Shown: piece after piece, positions 46,992 to 59,170 of the stretch
How positions within the stretch are numbered: position 1 is the first letter of the stretch
How the letters are laid out: each line of letters starts with the position of its first letter
From: Tridacna crocea
Taxonomy: Eukaryota > Mollusca > Bivalvia > Cardiida > Cardiidae
Length of the DNA stretch: 64,000 nucleotides
Assembly (NCBI GenBank): GCA_943736015.1
Contig: OX031059.1
Span: 49,983,159-50,047,158 of the forward strand
Direction of reading: 5' to 3'
The notes under the pieces: model-generated
Seen by the model: the letters and a program-made list of their open reading frames with translations, nothing else
What the model was told of the DNA's origin: nothing
The model's database searches: none
Made by a program: the position numbers and the translations under genes

Positions 46992-47235
46992 TTAACCCTT
47001 TACCAGTCAACAAAGGTTTTGGCCTTGTCTGAATTGAAAGCATTTGCAGACAACAATTTCAATGTGGCTAAAATAGAGCAATTTTTCATTGATATGGTAG
47101 AAAACATTGTGTAGAAAACATTGTGGGAAAAGGTGAAAATGCTGGTAATCAGCATTTTCTCCTTTTCTCACAAGGTTCTCAAAAGGCTTCTATCTCAGGG
47201 TCATTAAAAGGTGTCATTGTGTGGTAAAGGGTTAA
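46992..47235 (+). mobile_element. TH-MITE copy with internal 17-bp duplication
   Basis: TTAACCCTTTACCAGTCAAC to GTGTGGTAAAGGGTTAA. GTAGAAAACATTGTG occurs twice in a row near 47097-47127, which explains the extra length. Confidence 0.9.
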
Positions 47236-48421
47236 CAAGAAAAAGTTGATGCAAAGCATCAAAGTTGCCGCAAAAAAATTTGTTTAATGCTTCAAGAAAG
47301 CCAGGGCAAGTAAGTAAATGTCAGTTTTCATCAGCAGATTTTTGTGGCGGTTGTCGCCACAGAGTCAACGAAAATTCCAAAATTCGAAAAAAAAAATCCA
47401 AAATTCGAAACAAAATTCGAAAAATAAATAAGTCTAAAAACCAAACTCATTGCCTATGATTCGGTTAAGACCATACCTAATAACCGCCATAAAATTTCAG
47501 TTAACTCCATAAAAAGTAGTCCACCAAATAAGCTACTGCTTCTAAAGAAGACGGCTTAAACTAATTTTACTGATTAAGGAAGTGTTGATAGTGATTGATT
47601 TTATGCTTAAAAATGCATTCTAAGAGACAGGTAAGGTTGGCCAACTGTTATTGCATTCTGAAACATCGGCTAATGTCGGTATACTACGTACTTGTAACAA
47701 TCGAATTGCCTCGGTAAGCTGCAGAGAATGGTCGGGCATTCACGTCGGACACGGCATGATTAAATCATCTTTAGCATTATTTCGTTTTAATATACAATGA
47801 TACTTTATGAAGAATATAAATATTTTATAGGTGTTTTGTCGATTAATGTAACTGATAGATCTAAAATAAAAAAAGAAACGATTTTTTTTCTAAGACTTCC
47901 GCACTCTCTCGCACGGTGAGAGTAACGAACGACAACTCTGCTCGGAGATTAAGACTTCCGGTGCAGAAGATTGTAATGCAATTCCGCGACTCTACAATGA
48001 AGGCCGATTCACCTAAAACAGAAAGAAAGGGTGCCCAGTCTTACCCCAAGATAAGTTTTGACTGGCATAACTATGCTTGTGGATCGTTTTCCTGAGGCTT
48101 GTGATCATGTTGAAGTTGCCTCGACAGGTTATAGTTTGAAGGTTGGCCGACGTAGGTTAAATTCGATGTTCTTTCGAAAACAATGAGGGCGTGTCAATTT
48201 TGCCTTCTCTGGCCTGTTTCCTTCTCTTACGACAGCATTGTTTGGAGAAATATAGAAAGGACACGGTAGATACTTGTATGTGAAATGTGAATTTTGTTAT
48301 GATAAATAATGTGACCCATATGACCCACCACGTCAAGAGGGATGGAACTGAGTTCAGGTAATTAAGATCTATCATATTTTCTTTTTATCTTTGTAAATTT
48401 TGTTATACCAGAGTTATTTGC
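47236..48421. other. No element; partly GC-richer patch
   Basis: 47380-47440 is a short A-rich tract with repeated AAAATTCGAAA. 47690-48060 has more CpG than its surroundings. I see no exon or promoter I can support. Confidence 0.45.
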
Positions 48422-48640
48422 TTAACCCATTACCACACAATCCCTACTTTTGATGCCACTGAGAAAGAAGCCTTTAGAAACCATTATGGAAAGAGGAGAA
48501 AATGCTGGTTACCAGCATTTTCTCACAATGTTTTTCTGCCCTTCACAAAACAAATTTGAAATTTTCAGTCACATTTATTTTGTCATGTGCAAATACTTTA
48601 CATTTGGACAAACCTTACATTTTGTTGTTTTGTAGAAAGT
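48422..48640 (-). mobile_element. TH-MITE copy, right end eroded
   Basis: TTAACCCATTACCACACAAT to TTTTGTTGTTTTGTAGAAAG, with part of the right arm deleted. Confidence 0.85.
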
Positions 48641-48756
48641 ACCAATCCATGTACATGTGTCTGACTCACTTTTTCTGCAATAAAATATATTTCTCTACTC
48701 TTTACCAAATTTTACCTAATTAACTCAGGCCTGATTTTTCTGTTACGGTGAAGAGA

Positions 48757-48988
48757 AGTTTTTAACAATTACCATTCAGTCCTGCATTTAAGGTCACTAA
48801 AGAAAAAAAGCTATGAAAAACATTGTGGGAAAAGAAGAAAATAATAGTATCCTGCATTTTCTTTGTTTTACACAATAATTTTTACCCTTTTTGATACAAG
48901 TTTTACTAATTTGAAGATTTATTATGTTGTCTGCAACATCTTTCGATTATGACCAGTTATAAAAAATTTGTCTTCTGGTTATAGTTAA
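48757..48988 (-). mobile_element. TH-MITE copy, decayed
   Basis: TTTAACAATTACCATTCAGT to TCTTCTGGTTATAGTTAA. It shares TTAA with the next copy. Confidence 0.75.
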
Positions 48989-49210
48989 CTCATTACCAAA
49001 GGACAAAATCTTACACTGGTTCAAATTGAAAGCATTTGCAGACGACAAAATAAAGGTGACTGAAAAATTGAAATTTGTTTTGGGAAGGATGAAAACACTG
49101 GAAAAAGGAGAAAATGCTGGTTACCAGCATTTTCACCATTTCCTACAGTGTTTTCAAAAGGCTTCTTTCTCAGGGGCGTCAAAAGTAGGGATTGTGTGGT
49201 AATGGGTTAA
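48985..49210 (+). mobile_element. TH-MITE copy, complete
   Basis: TTAACTCATTACCAAAGGAC to GTGTGGTAATGGGTTAA. Left arm shortened (CACTGGAAAAAGG). Confidence 0.92.
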
Positions 49211-50012
49211 AGAGGGTCTTGTTACAAACCATTTTGGGTGGGGAAACATCAAAATATAGAAAATATGTACTGTGGCAATTGTTTTATTGAAGTTGCAGGA
49301 TCAGTTTGATTGGATAAATTCAATAAAAACTAAATTTTAAAAACTAAATCGGGCCCTTGTAAATTGCAAATTCTCCTCAGAATTCCATCTACTTCTTGTT
49401 TGTGACTGTGAAACAACATACCAATTCAAAGGTCTGCAAGCTACATTTGAAAATGGCAACAAAACCCATTCTATGGAAAATTTGCAATTTTGGTGGAATA
49501 TTTTCACAAGTGTTTACAAGTAACATAGAACAATTACAGAATTTCTGGGCAGACTGGTGGATCATATATAATTTGTTATTTTCATTGTCTTTATGACCAA
49601 AGACTGAAATTTGAATTTTTTCACTGTATGGTAGATAATTCCAATACATTGTAATGCAATGAACTGTATTTCTATAAAACATTTTTTTTACAGATAACCT
49701 GGTTGGACAACTTCCTGGCTGCTTTTTGAAGCCACTAGTGACGCAAGTATAAAGAATATGGAAGAGCAATTTGGGAGGTGCAATTGAATTCAACCCAGAT
49801 AGCAGCTAAGCAGGCATACATGGCAAAATACTGAAGGTTTTATATTTTTAAACCTTTTTTTCATGAAAATAATAATTAATGCTCTGAGATAGGGAGGCAA
49901 AATGAAATTGAAATTCAAAATGATCAGCTGTCTTGATTTTTTGGCTATAAGGAATTATTAGATTAATTTTTCTAAACCCTTGAATTATGTAAATTAGATG
50001 CATGCTGTATTT
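49211..50012. other. No recognisable feature (intron)
   Basis: Contains a 134-codon minus open frame (49389-49793) with no known domain; length is within chance for this window. Confidence 0.5.
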
Positions 50013-50085
50013 TTAACCCTTTACCACACAATTCAAAATTGTCTTTTTCAAATTGAAAGCATTTGCAGATGACAATTCAGATGTC
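50013..50085 (+). mobile_element. TH-MITE left-end fragment
   Basis: TTAACCCTTTACCACACAAT then AAATTGAAAGCATTTGCAGA. Palindrome and right end missing. Confidence 0.7.
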
Positions 50086-50699
50086 TTATATCAGGTGAAC
50101 TTTGCTTAAAATTGTGACTACTCTTCGTTATAAACACCTATTTACAAAATGACTAATAGCATGACTTATTGTAACTTTTTGTTTGTACAAGTCGAAAATA
50201 GGTTTTGCCTTCTGCACAGGAAAAATATTCATTCAGTAGCAACTTGAAATTATAGGTTCTTCTGAACTGGAAATATATGCAGGACATAACTTGAAATGCC
50301 ATACTCATAGGCTGATGATTTTACTTTTCATGGTATTAAAATATGGTGTGAAAAATGAGAAAGTGTCCTGCACTGAAAGTTTTAGATCAACATATCTAGT
50401 AGGTAAGGGTTTGATTTGCGTAAACTGTGTGAAATATTTCCTTGACCATTCTGGACATAATAATTATGCCGAGCAATGCTGAGGATAAAAATAGAATATT
50501 GATTTATGTAAATGATTGTTACCTCACTTACCTGGGTCAGGTTAAATGAAGTAGATAATAATGAGCATTTCGTTTCAAATTGTGAAAATCATTAGTATCA
50601 CATACACTCATTTAGTAATCTGGCACTGTTTCACCACATGGCATAAACACAAAAAGATAAATATTTGTCAAAATATGGGCCATGCTGTATGAAAAAGAG

Positions 50700-50910
50700 A
50701 CTTAATGCATTTCTTTGATCTATTATACCAAGCAAGGCATCAAATAATTATGGATCTATAAACTCCATTTTGGCTAACATTCAACTGAATCATGAAGTAG
50801 ACTGGTCCATGGAAATACAGAAGATATTCAAACTGCAAACATTGTGGGCCCATGTCAGCCTGGGCAGACTACACAGGCTGACCTGGGTCTATTCTTTTTG
50901 CAGTTGCAGC
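50700..50910 (-). repeat. Dispersed hairpin repeat (family of 3877 and 14080)
   Basis: Complement of 14080-14340: CTTAATGCATTTCTTTGATC, ATACCAAGCAAGGCATCAAA, AATTATGGATCTATAAAC, then hairpin CCCATGTCAGCCTGGGCAGA / AGGCTGACCTGGGT. Confidence 0.65.
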
Positions 50911-51360
50911 TCCTTTTTTTCTTATAGAGCATGGCTCAATAATATATGTACATATTCACAGGTATTGGCTATGATCAACATGACATTGTGGATACCAAAC
51001 AGATTCAAGCTGCTGTTTGGAAACAGGTGAAATGGCATAGAAAGAGGATCAGGCCAGAAAGACCATACCAAAATCAGACTAAACAGATGTATAGAATGCT
51101 TTTTGTACAATAGTGTTTTATTAGTATTTATAGATGATATTGTCTTTCTTCTAAATATTTTTTCAAATGTTGTCATATTATGAATAAGAAGTTATCCATT
51201 TGAAACAATACTTAGACTGCAGTAAGCATTGTTATTTTTCATATTGGTAAGTCCCACGTTTGTTGTATTTTTATATTTTTGTAACTAAAGCCGGAAATAT
51301 GACAGGAAACATGATTTGGTTGTCTGAGCAAATGCTTTTTTTTTCCACAATGCTTTCATA

Positions 51361-51578
51361 TTAACTCATTACCAAACGACAAAATTTTAACTTTGTCCAA
51401 ATCGAAAGCATTTGGAGATGACAGAATAAAAGTGACTGAAAATTTCAGATCTGTTTTGCGAAGGGCAGAAAACACTGTGGGAAAAGGAGAAAATGCTGGT
51501 TACTTCCTTTTCCTACAATGTTTTCAGAAGGCTTCTTTCAGGGGTGTCAAAAGTAAGGATTGTGTGGTAATGGGTTAA
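51361..51578 (+). mobile_element. TH-MITE copy
   Basis: TTAACTCATTACCAAACGAC to GTGTGGTAATGGGTTAA. The inner palindrome is deleted on the right side (GGTTACTTCCTTTTCC). Confidence 0.92.
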
Positions 51579-51613
51579 ATATTTTCAAGTGGACATGAAC
51601 TGTTTTCAGTCAT

Positions 51614-51845
51614 TTAACTCGTTACCAAAGGGTAATATTTTAGACTTGTCAAAATCAAAAGTATTTGCAGACGACAAAATAAAAGTGACTGAAAATATGA
51701 AATCTGTTTTGAGAGGGGTAGAAAACATTGTGGGAAAAGGAGAAAATGCTGGTCAGCAGCATTTTCTCCTTTTCCCACAATGTTTTCTAAGGCTTCTTTC
51801 TTCAGGGTCGTTGTTAAAAGTAGGGATTGTGTGGTATTGGGTTAA
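51614..51845 (+). mobile_element. TH-MITE copy, complete
   Basis: TTAACTCGTTACCAAAGGGT to GTGTGGTATTGGGTTAA. Centre changed to GGTCAGCAGC. Confidence 0.92.
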
Positions 51846-51956
51846 TCTATGGTTACCAGAGTATTCGAATCATACTCCAGTGTGATTCATTGCAGGCTTT
51901 GCTGTGCAAAAAGTGTTCATGAATGTTTGTGCCCAATAATTAAGAATTCTTTGACT

Positions 51957-52039
51957 CATTTAACAATTACAAACCTATGACTTTCCCAAATTTAGAGCAT
52001 TTGCAGCTGACAAATACTTATTGTATGGTAATCGGTTAA
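51957..52039 (+). mobile_element. TH-MITE deletion derivative
   Basis: Both ends only: CATTTAACAATTACAAACCT, GAGCATTTGCAGCTGACAA, then TTGTATGGTAATCGGTTAA. The whole palindrome is missing. Confidence 0.7.
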
Positions 52040-52421
52040 GCTACAGTAGTATTCCCCAGGGTTGCTTGCTATATTTTCCATAATGAACATTTATGCAAAG
52101 TCATTTGAAAATTCTCAAATGGTTGAACAACAGCTTTGATGAGACTCTTGACATTTTGATCTCCTTGACCTTGTATGAAAAAAATAATTATTTAATCTTA
52201 CATATTGTTATTAATCTAAAGGCCAGTTTCTGGTCTTTTTTAATTTTAGATTTCTCCGTGTCTTAATATGACTAGGAACATTCAGCCTGTCATTGTTATG
52301 CTAAAAAGTTTGTCTCAGTTGAGAGTTATCTGCCAGTATTTACTTTTGCCTACCATGTATGCTGGGAAATCAGCTTTGCATGGGTGTCTTGTTAAAAGCT
52401 TTCTTCACAAAGATTTGTATG

Positions 52422-52610
52422 TTAACCCATTACTACACAATCCCTACTTTTGACAACCCTGGAAAAGAAATCTTTTTGAAAACATTGTGGGATAAGGAGA
52501 AAATGCTGGTAAGAAAACAAATTTCAAATTTTCAGTCACATTTATTTCGTTGTGTGCAAATGGTTTCAATTTGGACAAACCTAAAATTTTGTCGTGTGGT
52601 AATGAGTTAA
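52422..52610 (-). mobile_element. TH-MITE copy, palindrome arm deleted
   Basis: TTAACCCATTACTACACAAT to GTCGTGTGGTAATGAGTTAA. Jumps from ATGCTGGTAAG to AAAACAAATTTC. Confidence 0.9.
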
Positions 52611-52892
52611 ACAGTCTTAAAAACATTTTACTTTGTGTTTCTTCTGAGTGATTTCAGTATGCATCTTTTCTTGACTGAAATGCTTGTGTACCACAGTGAA
52701 ATGGACAAAATCCTGTGGTTTCACTTGACTGGTTTAAATTGTAAATATAAATCTCTAAGCACTAATTAAGATTAACTTATCAATAAATAGTTTACGGAGA
52801 TACTAAGTGGTGTGTTTTGAACTTAAGAATTGAAGATTGATTTTAGGTAACAGTTTTTATATATTTTTGTGGAAACGTCAGAGACAAATATA

Positions 52893-53120
52893 TCTATGTA
52901 TATTTCATGATACATGTACTGAGGCTAATGAAGCAACTGGTTTTCCAAACTCAACAATACAATGTTTCCTTAAATGTACATAGGAGTAAATTTTTGCTGA
53001 TAACTAAACAAGGGTAACGTGAAGAACTATATTATTGTGAAGATTTTCCAAATCATATGTCTCAAGATTTCTAGGTGAAGACAATGACAAAAAAAAATTA
53101 CTTGGAATATGCAGTGTTTT
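52893..53120 (+). repeat. Duplicated segment, copy 1 (partner 54400)
   Basis: TATATTTCATGATACATGTA, TTTTCCAAACTCAACAATAC and AACTATATTATTGTGAAGAT match 54400-54625 in order. Confidence 0.85.
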
Positions 53121-53470
53121 TTGTTAGTGTTTACATTTTTTTCAAACAGAATGTTTCAATGAGCATAGACTCACTACATGCATTATTGACCACCTCGAAA
53201 AAAATCTCTCAAGATTATTTACTGAAAACATTGACAAAAATGTAATTTTGCTAAAAGTATGCAGTTGCTTTTTGTTAGTGTCAGACATATCTGTTAAAAC
53301 AGAAAGACTGGGCCTAGATTCAGTAGATGCATTATTGATTACATGGAAAAATATATCAGGATTATCAAGGTGGAAACATTTACAAAAATGCAATTTTGCT
53401 TGAAATATGCAGTTGCTTTTTGTTACTGTTGACATATCTTTTAAACAGAATGACTGAGCTTAGATTCAGT
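53100..53470 (+). repeat. Diverged tandem repeat, ~150-bp units
   Basis: Units start at about 53103, 53255 and 53400 with ATATGCAGTTGCTTTTTGTT, followed by AACAGAATG, TAGATTCAGTA and a TTGATTAC segment. Single diverged units recur at 53775, 54605 and 55025, showing an older, broken array. Confidence 0.75.
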
Positions 53471-54153
53471 AAATGGGTCATTGATTACCAGAAAGCAATA
53501 GTGTCTAATTTTTGTCTTGTTATAAGTTTTAATCAAAGAGGGAAGCTTCAGCGAGCTGATGTTATTCTTAAAATGCTTCGATTAGGTCAAGCAGATCACA
53601 TATTCAGCAACTTCTGCAGATATTTGCAAATTAGTCTGTACATATTTGATCGTGTGAGATTTTAGTCTACATTGACCAAATTGGAAAGCATAAGTAAAAA
53701 GCTGCGTTCTTGCCAAAATTTGTAAAATTGTAGGTGATAAAATTATTCAGGTGAAAACATGGACAGAAATGTAGTTTAGCATGGAATATGCTGTTACTTT
53801 TTGTTGTTCACGTTGACATATGTCACCTGATAGTAAAAAGCATAGATCAGAGAACAAAAAAAAAAACTACTGAGACCTGTAGTTTGTTTTGACAGATTTG
53901 TGTAATTACAAGGCTCAGAGTTGGTCTTGAGTACTTTAAATCAATGGGTATTTACTATTGTATTCCTTATGTGTATATAAAGATTATTTAATTTACTAAC
54001 AGCATGATGATCATTGAGTAGTTAGTTAATGCCATTTGGTCGACAGATCAGGGACATACTGTTTTAAAGTTGTTCAGTCTTAAAGCTGGATATTTTGTTT
54101 AGTAGCTCTTTTACAATCCAACAGGTTATTGCACGACTATTGTAGGAGAATAA

Positions 54154-54370
54154 TTAATCCTTTACCAAACAACAAAAGTTTAGATGGTCCAAATTCAAAG
54201 CACTTGCAGACAACAAAGTAAATGTTGCTAAATAATTGAAATTCGTTTCCAGCAGGGTAGAAAACATTGTGGGGAAATGAGAAAATGTTGGTTACCGGCT
54301 TATTCTCCATTCTCAAAATGCTTTCAAAAGACTTCTATTTCAAGGTTGTAAAAACCAGGGATTGTTTACA
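54154..54370 (+). mobile_element. TH-MITE copy, right end lost
   Basis: TTAATCCTTTACCAAACAAC to AACCAGGGATTGTTTA; the last bases are replaced by unrelated sequence. Confidence 0.82.
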
Positions 54371-54399
54371 CTTACAGTAGTATTGTTCAGTAAGCACCT

Positions 54400-54625
54400 C
54401 CATGTATATTTCATGATACATGTTATAAGGCTAATGAAACAATTTGTTTTCCAAACTCAACGACACAATGTTTACTTGGATGTACATCAGTAAAATTTTT
54501 GCTGATGACTTAATATGCATATCGTGAAGAACTATGTTCTTGTGAAGAATTTGACAATCATCTGTCTCAAGTTTAAGATGGAAACATTGACAAAAAATCA
54601 AATTTGCTTGTAATATACAGTTGTT
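54400..54625 (+). repeat. Duplicated segment, copy 2 (partner 52893)
   Basis: TATATTTCATGATACATGTT, TTTTCCAAACTCAACGACAC, AACTATGTTCTTGTGAAGAA match copy 1, about 1.5 kb away. Confidence 0.85.
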
Positions 54626-54647
54626 TTTTATTTGTGTCGATACATTT

Positions 54648-54849
54648 TTAACTCTTTACCACACAATCCCGACATTTAAAGATGTTAACAAAGAAGCCTT
54701 TTGAAAACATTGCTGGAAAAGGAGAAAATGCTGGTAAAATGCTACCCTTTCCAAAAAAAAGTTGAATATTTAAGTCACATTTATTTTGTTGTCTGCAAAG
54801 TATTTCAACACAGACTGGTTTAAAATTTTGTCGTTTAGTAAAGAGTTAA
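54648..54849 (-). mobile_element. TH-MITE copy, palindrome arm deleted, inside the duplication
   Basis: TTAACTCTTTACCACACAAT to GTCGTTTAGTAAAGAGTTAA. The corresponding place in duplication copy 1 (after about 53145) has no insert. Confidence 0.9.
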
Positions 54850-55309
54850 GCAGAATGATGAAGTTTAGATTCAATAAATTACTGATTACCTTAAAAATAT
54901 GTTCAGGATTATTCAGGTGAACACATTGACAAAAATGCAATTTTGGTAGGAATATGCATGATTACCTCGAAGAAATATCCAAGATTATTAGGCCTAAATG
55001 AAAATATGGACAAAAATGCAATTTTGCTTGGAATATGCAGTTGTTTTTTGTTAGTGTTGACACGTCTGGTTAAACAGACTGACTGAGCTTAGGTCCAGTG
55101 AATGTGTTATGGATTAACTGGAAAGAATAATGTCTAATTTTCTTTTTTTTTTTTTTTTTTAATATTTTTATTATTATTTGAAGTTTTGTGCTCGGTGAAG
55201 TTGAACTTGAAAAAAAATTATAGTCATGGGGGTAATATTTCTGACATTTGTTACTGTATAGTTTACATTTAAATAAATACATATACCAGGTGATAAGCAA
55301 AACTGTTTT

Positions 55310-55735
55310 ACCTGTTTTGTAATACCCACAGCAAGCAAAGTTTTAGGGGGTAATGCTGGGGTCACCTTGTCCATCAGTCTGTCTATCGTTTCACCTCGAA
55401 TTTTTCACTCGGGCTTTCGAACTATAAAAGCTATCAACTTGAAACTTCATACATTGGCAGAACACATTATGGAGAAGTGCAGTGCATAAGAACCAAAACT
55501 GCCATTCATGTTTTTTGTGTTATTGCCATTTGTTGATATTCAGATGGAATTTTTGTCCAGTCCAGGCCATAACTTCCTGTTGAAGCTCAAAACTTATATC
55601 CCCAACATTATGATTGGGCGGTATAAAAGGAGTCAGCTTGTCTGTCTGATCAAAAACTCAAGATCAACCGGACAACCGCCACAACAGTGCCTTCAGCGCT
55701 TTGATTTAACACTGACATTATGAAATTATGTGAAT
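55310..55735 (+). repeat. Probable dispersed bivalve repeat
   Basis: AGCAAAGTTTTAGGGGGTAA, TCACCTTGTCCATCAGTCTG and AACTTGAAACTTCATACAT recall a repeat I have seen in bivalve sequences. Only one copy is in this window, so this rests on recognition rather than comparison. Confidence 0.4.
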
Positions 55736-55798
55736 AGTAACCTATATCAAAACTTGTCTTCTGTTACAGTATCTAATACCCTAGCACAGCGCTCTCTT

Positions 55799-56030
55799 AG
55801 CTCTTTTCCAAACGACAAATATCAGACTCTTCCAAATTCAAAGAGTTGGCAGATGACAATTTAAAAAGCTGCAAAAATGGTGGAAAATTCGCTAGTAGTG
55901 GGGAAAAAGTATTTAATAAAGAAGAAATTGCTTATAACGAGCAATTTCTCCTTATCCAACATGTTTTGACAAAAGAATTTGATAGCACACATGTGATAAC
56001 CCGTGTTTGTTTGGGAAAGTGGTGAAAGCA
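55799..56030 (+). mobile_element. TH-MITE copy, decayed
   Basis: CTCTTTTCCAAACGACAAAT to TGTTTGGGAAAGTGGTGAA. Inner arms AAATTGCT / AGCAATTT. A right-end fragment of another copy lies near 56095-56145. Confidence 0.75.
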
Positions 56031-56480
56031 GGGCTAAGTTACTAAAATGTTGCTGTCCTAGGAAAGTGTGATTCAAGAGGACATACGTTTGCAAGGCATG
56101 CTTTCAATTTAAACAAGTCTAAGACTATAGTGTTTGGTGAACAGTGTTCATAAAGAATCATGGTTTTGCATCGCGCTTTATCATTATGAACAACACAGCG
56201 AAAAAGTGGCCTCTCTCCAGATTTTTTCCAGAAATTAAATTTATGCAGAGCTTGTTGAGAAATAAACAAAGGAGTTCTAAACTATCTTTGTTGTAAAAAC
56301 TAAACTTGGAAATAAGTAACCAATAATGGTCAGATACAATCATAACCATCATACCCATTCTTCGGCGGAATTTAGCACAATTTCAGCAATGCACAATTTT
56401 AGCAGTGGTCATTCAACAAAAAACACACAAATAGTAGGAAAAACTATCTACAAAATAATCAAAATGATTATTAAACCTGT

Positions 56481-56607
56481 GTACGAAAGTTGTACGAAAC
56501 GACCAACTGGGTACGAAATGACCAAAATTGAAAGTATAAGTAGGTACGAAATGACCAAAATCGTACGAAATGACCTAGGTACGAAATTAACAAGGTACGA
56601 AATGACT
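56481..56607 (+). repeat. GTACGAAATGACC short-motif cluster
   Basis: TACGAAA occurs seven times in 127 bp, mostly as GGTACGAAATGACC with variable spacers of 3 to 21 bp. Not a simple microsatellite. Confidence 0.85.
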
Positions 56608-56723
56608 GGAAACCTGTACAGCCTTGACCAATGGAAACAAGGCATATATGTGGACGAGTCCATTTCTTACGAATAGCGACAATAAAAGAAATAATTAGGC
56701 GGTTTTTTGATGTTGTAAGTATT

Positions 56724-58769
56724 AACAAGAGGGCCATGATGGCCCTGAAATCGCTCACCTGAGTTTATTGACCAAACATGCACCATCTAGTTTCCCAGTG
56801 ACCTAGTTTTTTATCAGACATTACCCATCATCAAACACTTTTGAGATATCAATAAGACAAACATTCTGGCCAAGTTTCATGAGTATTGGACTGAAAATGT
56901 GGCCTCTACAGTGTACAAAAGGTTTTTCTAAGATTTCATCAAGTGACCTAGTTTTGGACCCGACAATTACCCATTATCAAACTCTTTTGAGACATCACCA
57001 AAACAAACATTCTGACCAAGTCTGAAGAATATCAGGCAGAAAATGTAGCCTCTAGAGTGTACACAAGGTTTTTCTAATATTTGACCCATTGACCTAGTTT
57101 TTGACTCCACATGACCCATTTTCAATCTCATTCAAGGTATCACCAGGACAAATATAATGAACAAGTTTTAGGAGTATCAGACTGAAAATGTGTCCTCCAG
57201 AGCATACAAAAGGTGTTTATAACATTTGACCTATTGACCCAGTTTTTGACCCAACATGACCCATTTTCAAACTCATCCAAGATATTATAAAGGCAAACAT
57301 TCTGACTAATTTTCAAGAGTGTTGGACTGAAAATGTGGCATCCAGAGCATATACAAGGTTTTTCTAAGATTTGACCTGGTGACCTAGTTTTTAACCCCCA
57401 ATGACCCATTTTCAAACCTGTCTGAGATATCATCAAGACAAACATTCTGACCAACTTACAAGAGTTTCGGACTGAAAATGTGGCCTTTAGAGCCTACAAA
57501 AGGTTTTTCTAACATTTGACCTAGTGACCTAGTTTTTGACCCCACGTGACCCATTTTCGATCTTGTCCGAGATATCATCCAGACAAATATCCTGACTAAC
57601 TTTCATGAGTATCCGACTGAAAATGTGGCCTCTAGAGCGTACAAAAGGTTTTTCTAAGATTTGACCTGGTGACCTAGTTTTTGACCCCACGTGACCCATT
57701 TTCGAACTCGTCCGAGATATCATCCAGACAAACATCCTGACCAACTTTCATGAGTATCCGACTGAAAATGTGGCCTCTAGAGCGTACAAAAGGTTTTTCT
57801 AAGATTTGACCTGGTGACCTAGTTTTTGACCCCACGTGACCCATTTTCGAACTCGTCCGAGATATCATCCAGACAAACATCCTGACCAACTTTCATGAGT
57901 ATCCGACTGAAAATGTGGCCTCTAGAGCGTACAAAAGGTTTTTCTAAGATTTGACCTGGTGACCTAGTTTTTGACCCCACGTGACCCATTTTCGAACTCG
58001 TCCGAGATATCATCCAGACAAACATCCTGACCAACTTTCATGAGTATCCGACTGTAAATGTGGCCTCTAGAGCGTACAAAAGGTTTTTCTAAGATTTGAC
58101 CTGGTGACCTAGTTTTTGACCCCACGTGACCCATTTTCGAACTCGTCCGAGATATCATCCAGACAAACATCCTGACCAACTTTCATGAGTATCCGACTGA
58201 AAATGTGGCCTCTAGAGTGTACAAAAGGTTTTTCTAAGATTTGACCTGGTGACCTAGTTTTTGACCCCACGTGACCCATTTTCGAACTCGTCCGAGATAT
58301 CATCCAGACAAACATCCTGACCAACTTTCATGAGTATCCGACTGAAAATGTGGCCTCTAGAGCGTACAAAAGGTTTTTCTAAGATTTGACCTGGTGACCT
58401 AGTTTTTGACCCCACATGACCCATTTTCGAACTCGTCCGAGATATCATCCAGACAAACATCCTGACCAACTTTCATGAGTATCCGACTGAAAACGTGGCC
58501 TCTAGAGCGTACACAAGGTTTTTCTAAGATTTGACCTAGTGACCTAGTTTTTGACCCCACATGACCCATTTTCAAACTCGTCCGAGATTTCATCGAGACA
58601 AACATCCTGACCAATTTTCATGAGTATCTGACTAAAACTGTGGCCTCTAGAGCGTACACAAGGTAAAAAGTTGACGACGGACGACGCACGACGCACGCCG
58701 CACGACGGACGACGGACACAGCACGATCACAATAGCTCACCATGAGCACTTCGTGCTCAGGTGAGCTAA
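56724..58769 (+). mobile_element. Tandem-core element E6, 145-bp type
   Basis: AACAAGAGGGCCATGATGGC to GCTCAGGTGAGCTAA, with terminal hairpin CATGAGCACTTCGTGCTCA and a CGACGGA tract before it (58672-58722). The core has about 13 units of 145 bp with TGACCTAGTTTTTGACCCCA, GACCAACTTTCATGAGTAT and GTGGCCTCTAGAGCGTAC. The 5' units are diverged; the seven from about 57490 are almost identical. Confidence 0.95.
57490..58505 (+). repeat. Near-identical 145-bp tandem units in E6
   Basis: Seven copies at exact 145-bp spacing. On the minus strand each unit opens the same 71-codon frame (for example 57529-57744, 57674-57889), which exists only because the units are near-identical. No protein is supported. 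Confidence 0.93.
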
Positions 58770-59033
58770 TAAAACAAAAATAGTATCGTATTGCAGTTTC
58801 GTAGTTTAAGAATGAATTAAAAAGCCAGTTTAAGGCGAAGTAACGCTAGAAAGATTCCTTGTTAACCTAACACCCCTATAAAAACGAAATTCCCACTATC
58901 CATGTCCTAACTCGAAAAACTATTGAAAATATAGTCGCGCGCTTCTGCGCGGCGACTAATAAACTTACTGAGACTGCCGGAAAAATGCACTAATGAAAAT
59001 ACGACTTGTGGCCTTTTTAACATCAGTAAATTT

Positions 59034-59170
59034 TAACCTTCTACCAAACAGTTCTGTGTTTTAATAACCCTGGAAAGTTGGCTTTGTGGAAACCAGCATT
59101 TCCCCCTTTCCTCCAAACTTTTCTACCCTATCAAGGGCAAATCGTATAATCCAAGCCCCATTAACTCTGT
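59034..59170 (-). mobile_element. TH-MITE fragment
   Basis: TTAACCTTCTACCAAACAGT, AACCAGCATTTCCCCC, TTTCTACCCTATCAAGGGC. Left arm and right end missing. Confidence 0.65.

Noticed and set aside
47690..48060. CpG-richer patch as a promoter or first exon
   Set aside because: No open frame, splice donor or conserved motif supports it, and it lies within the 22-kb otoferlin-like intron.
49389..49793. 134-codon minus-strand open frame
   Set aside because: No recognisable domain; Cys/Phe-rich composition typical of noncoding translation; possible by chance.
57529..58614. Seven overlapping 71-codon open frames on the minus strand at 145-bp intervals
   Set aside because: They follow the 145-bp tandem repeat of E6; the frame is open because the units are near-identical.
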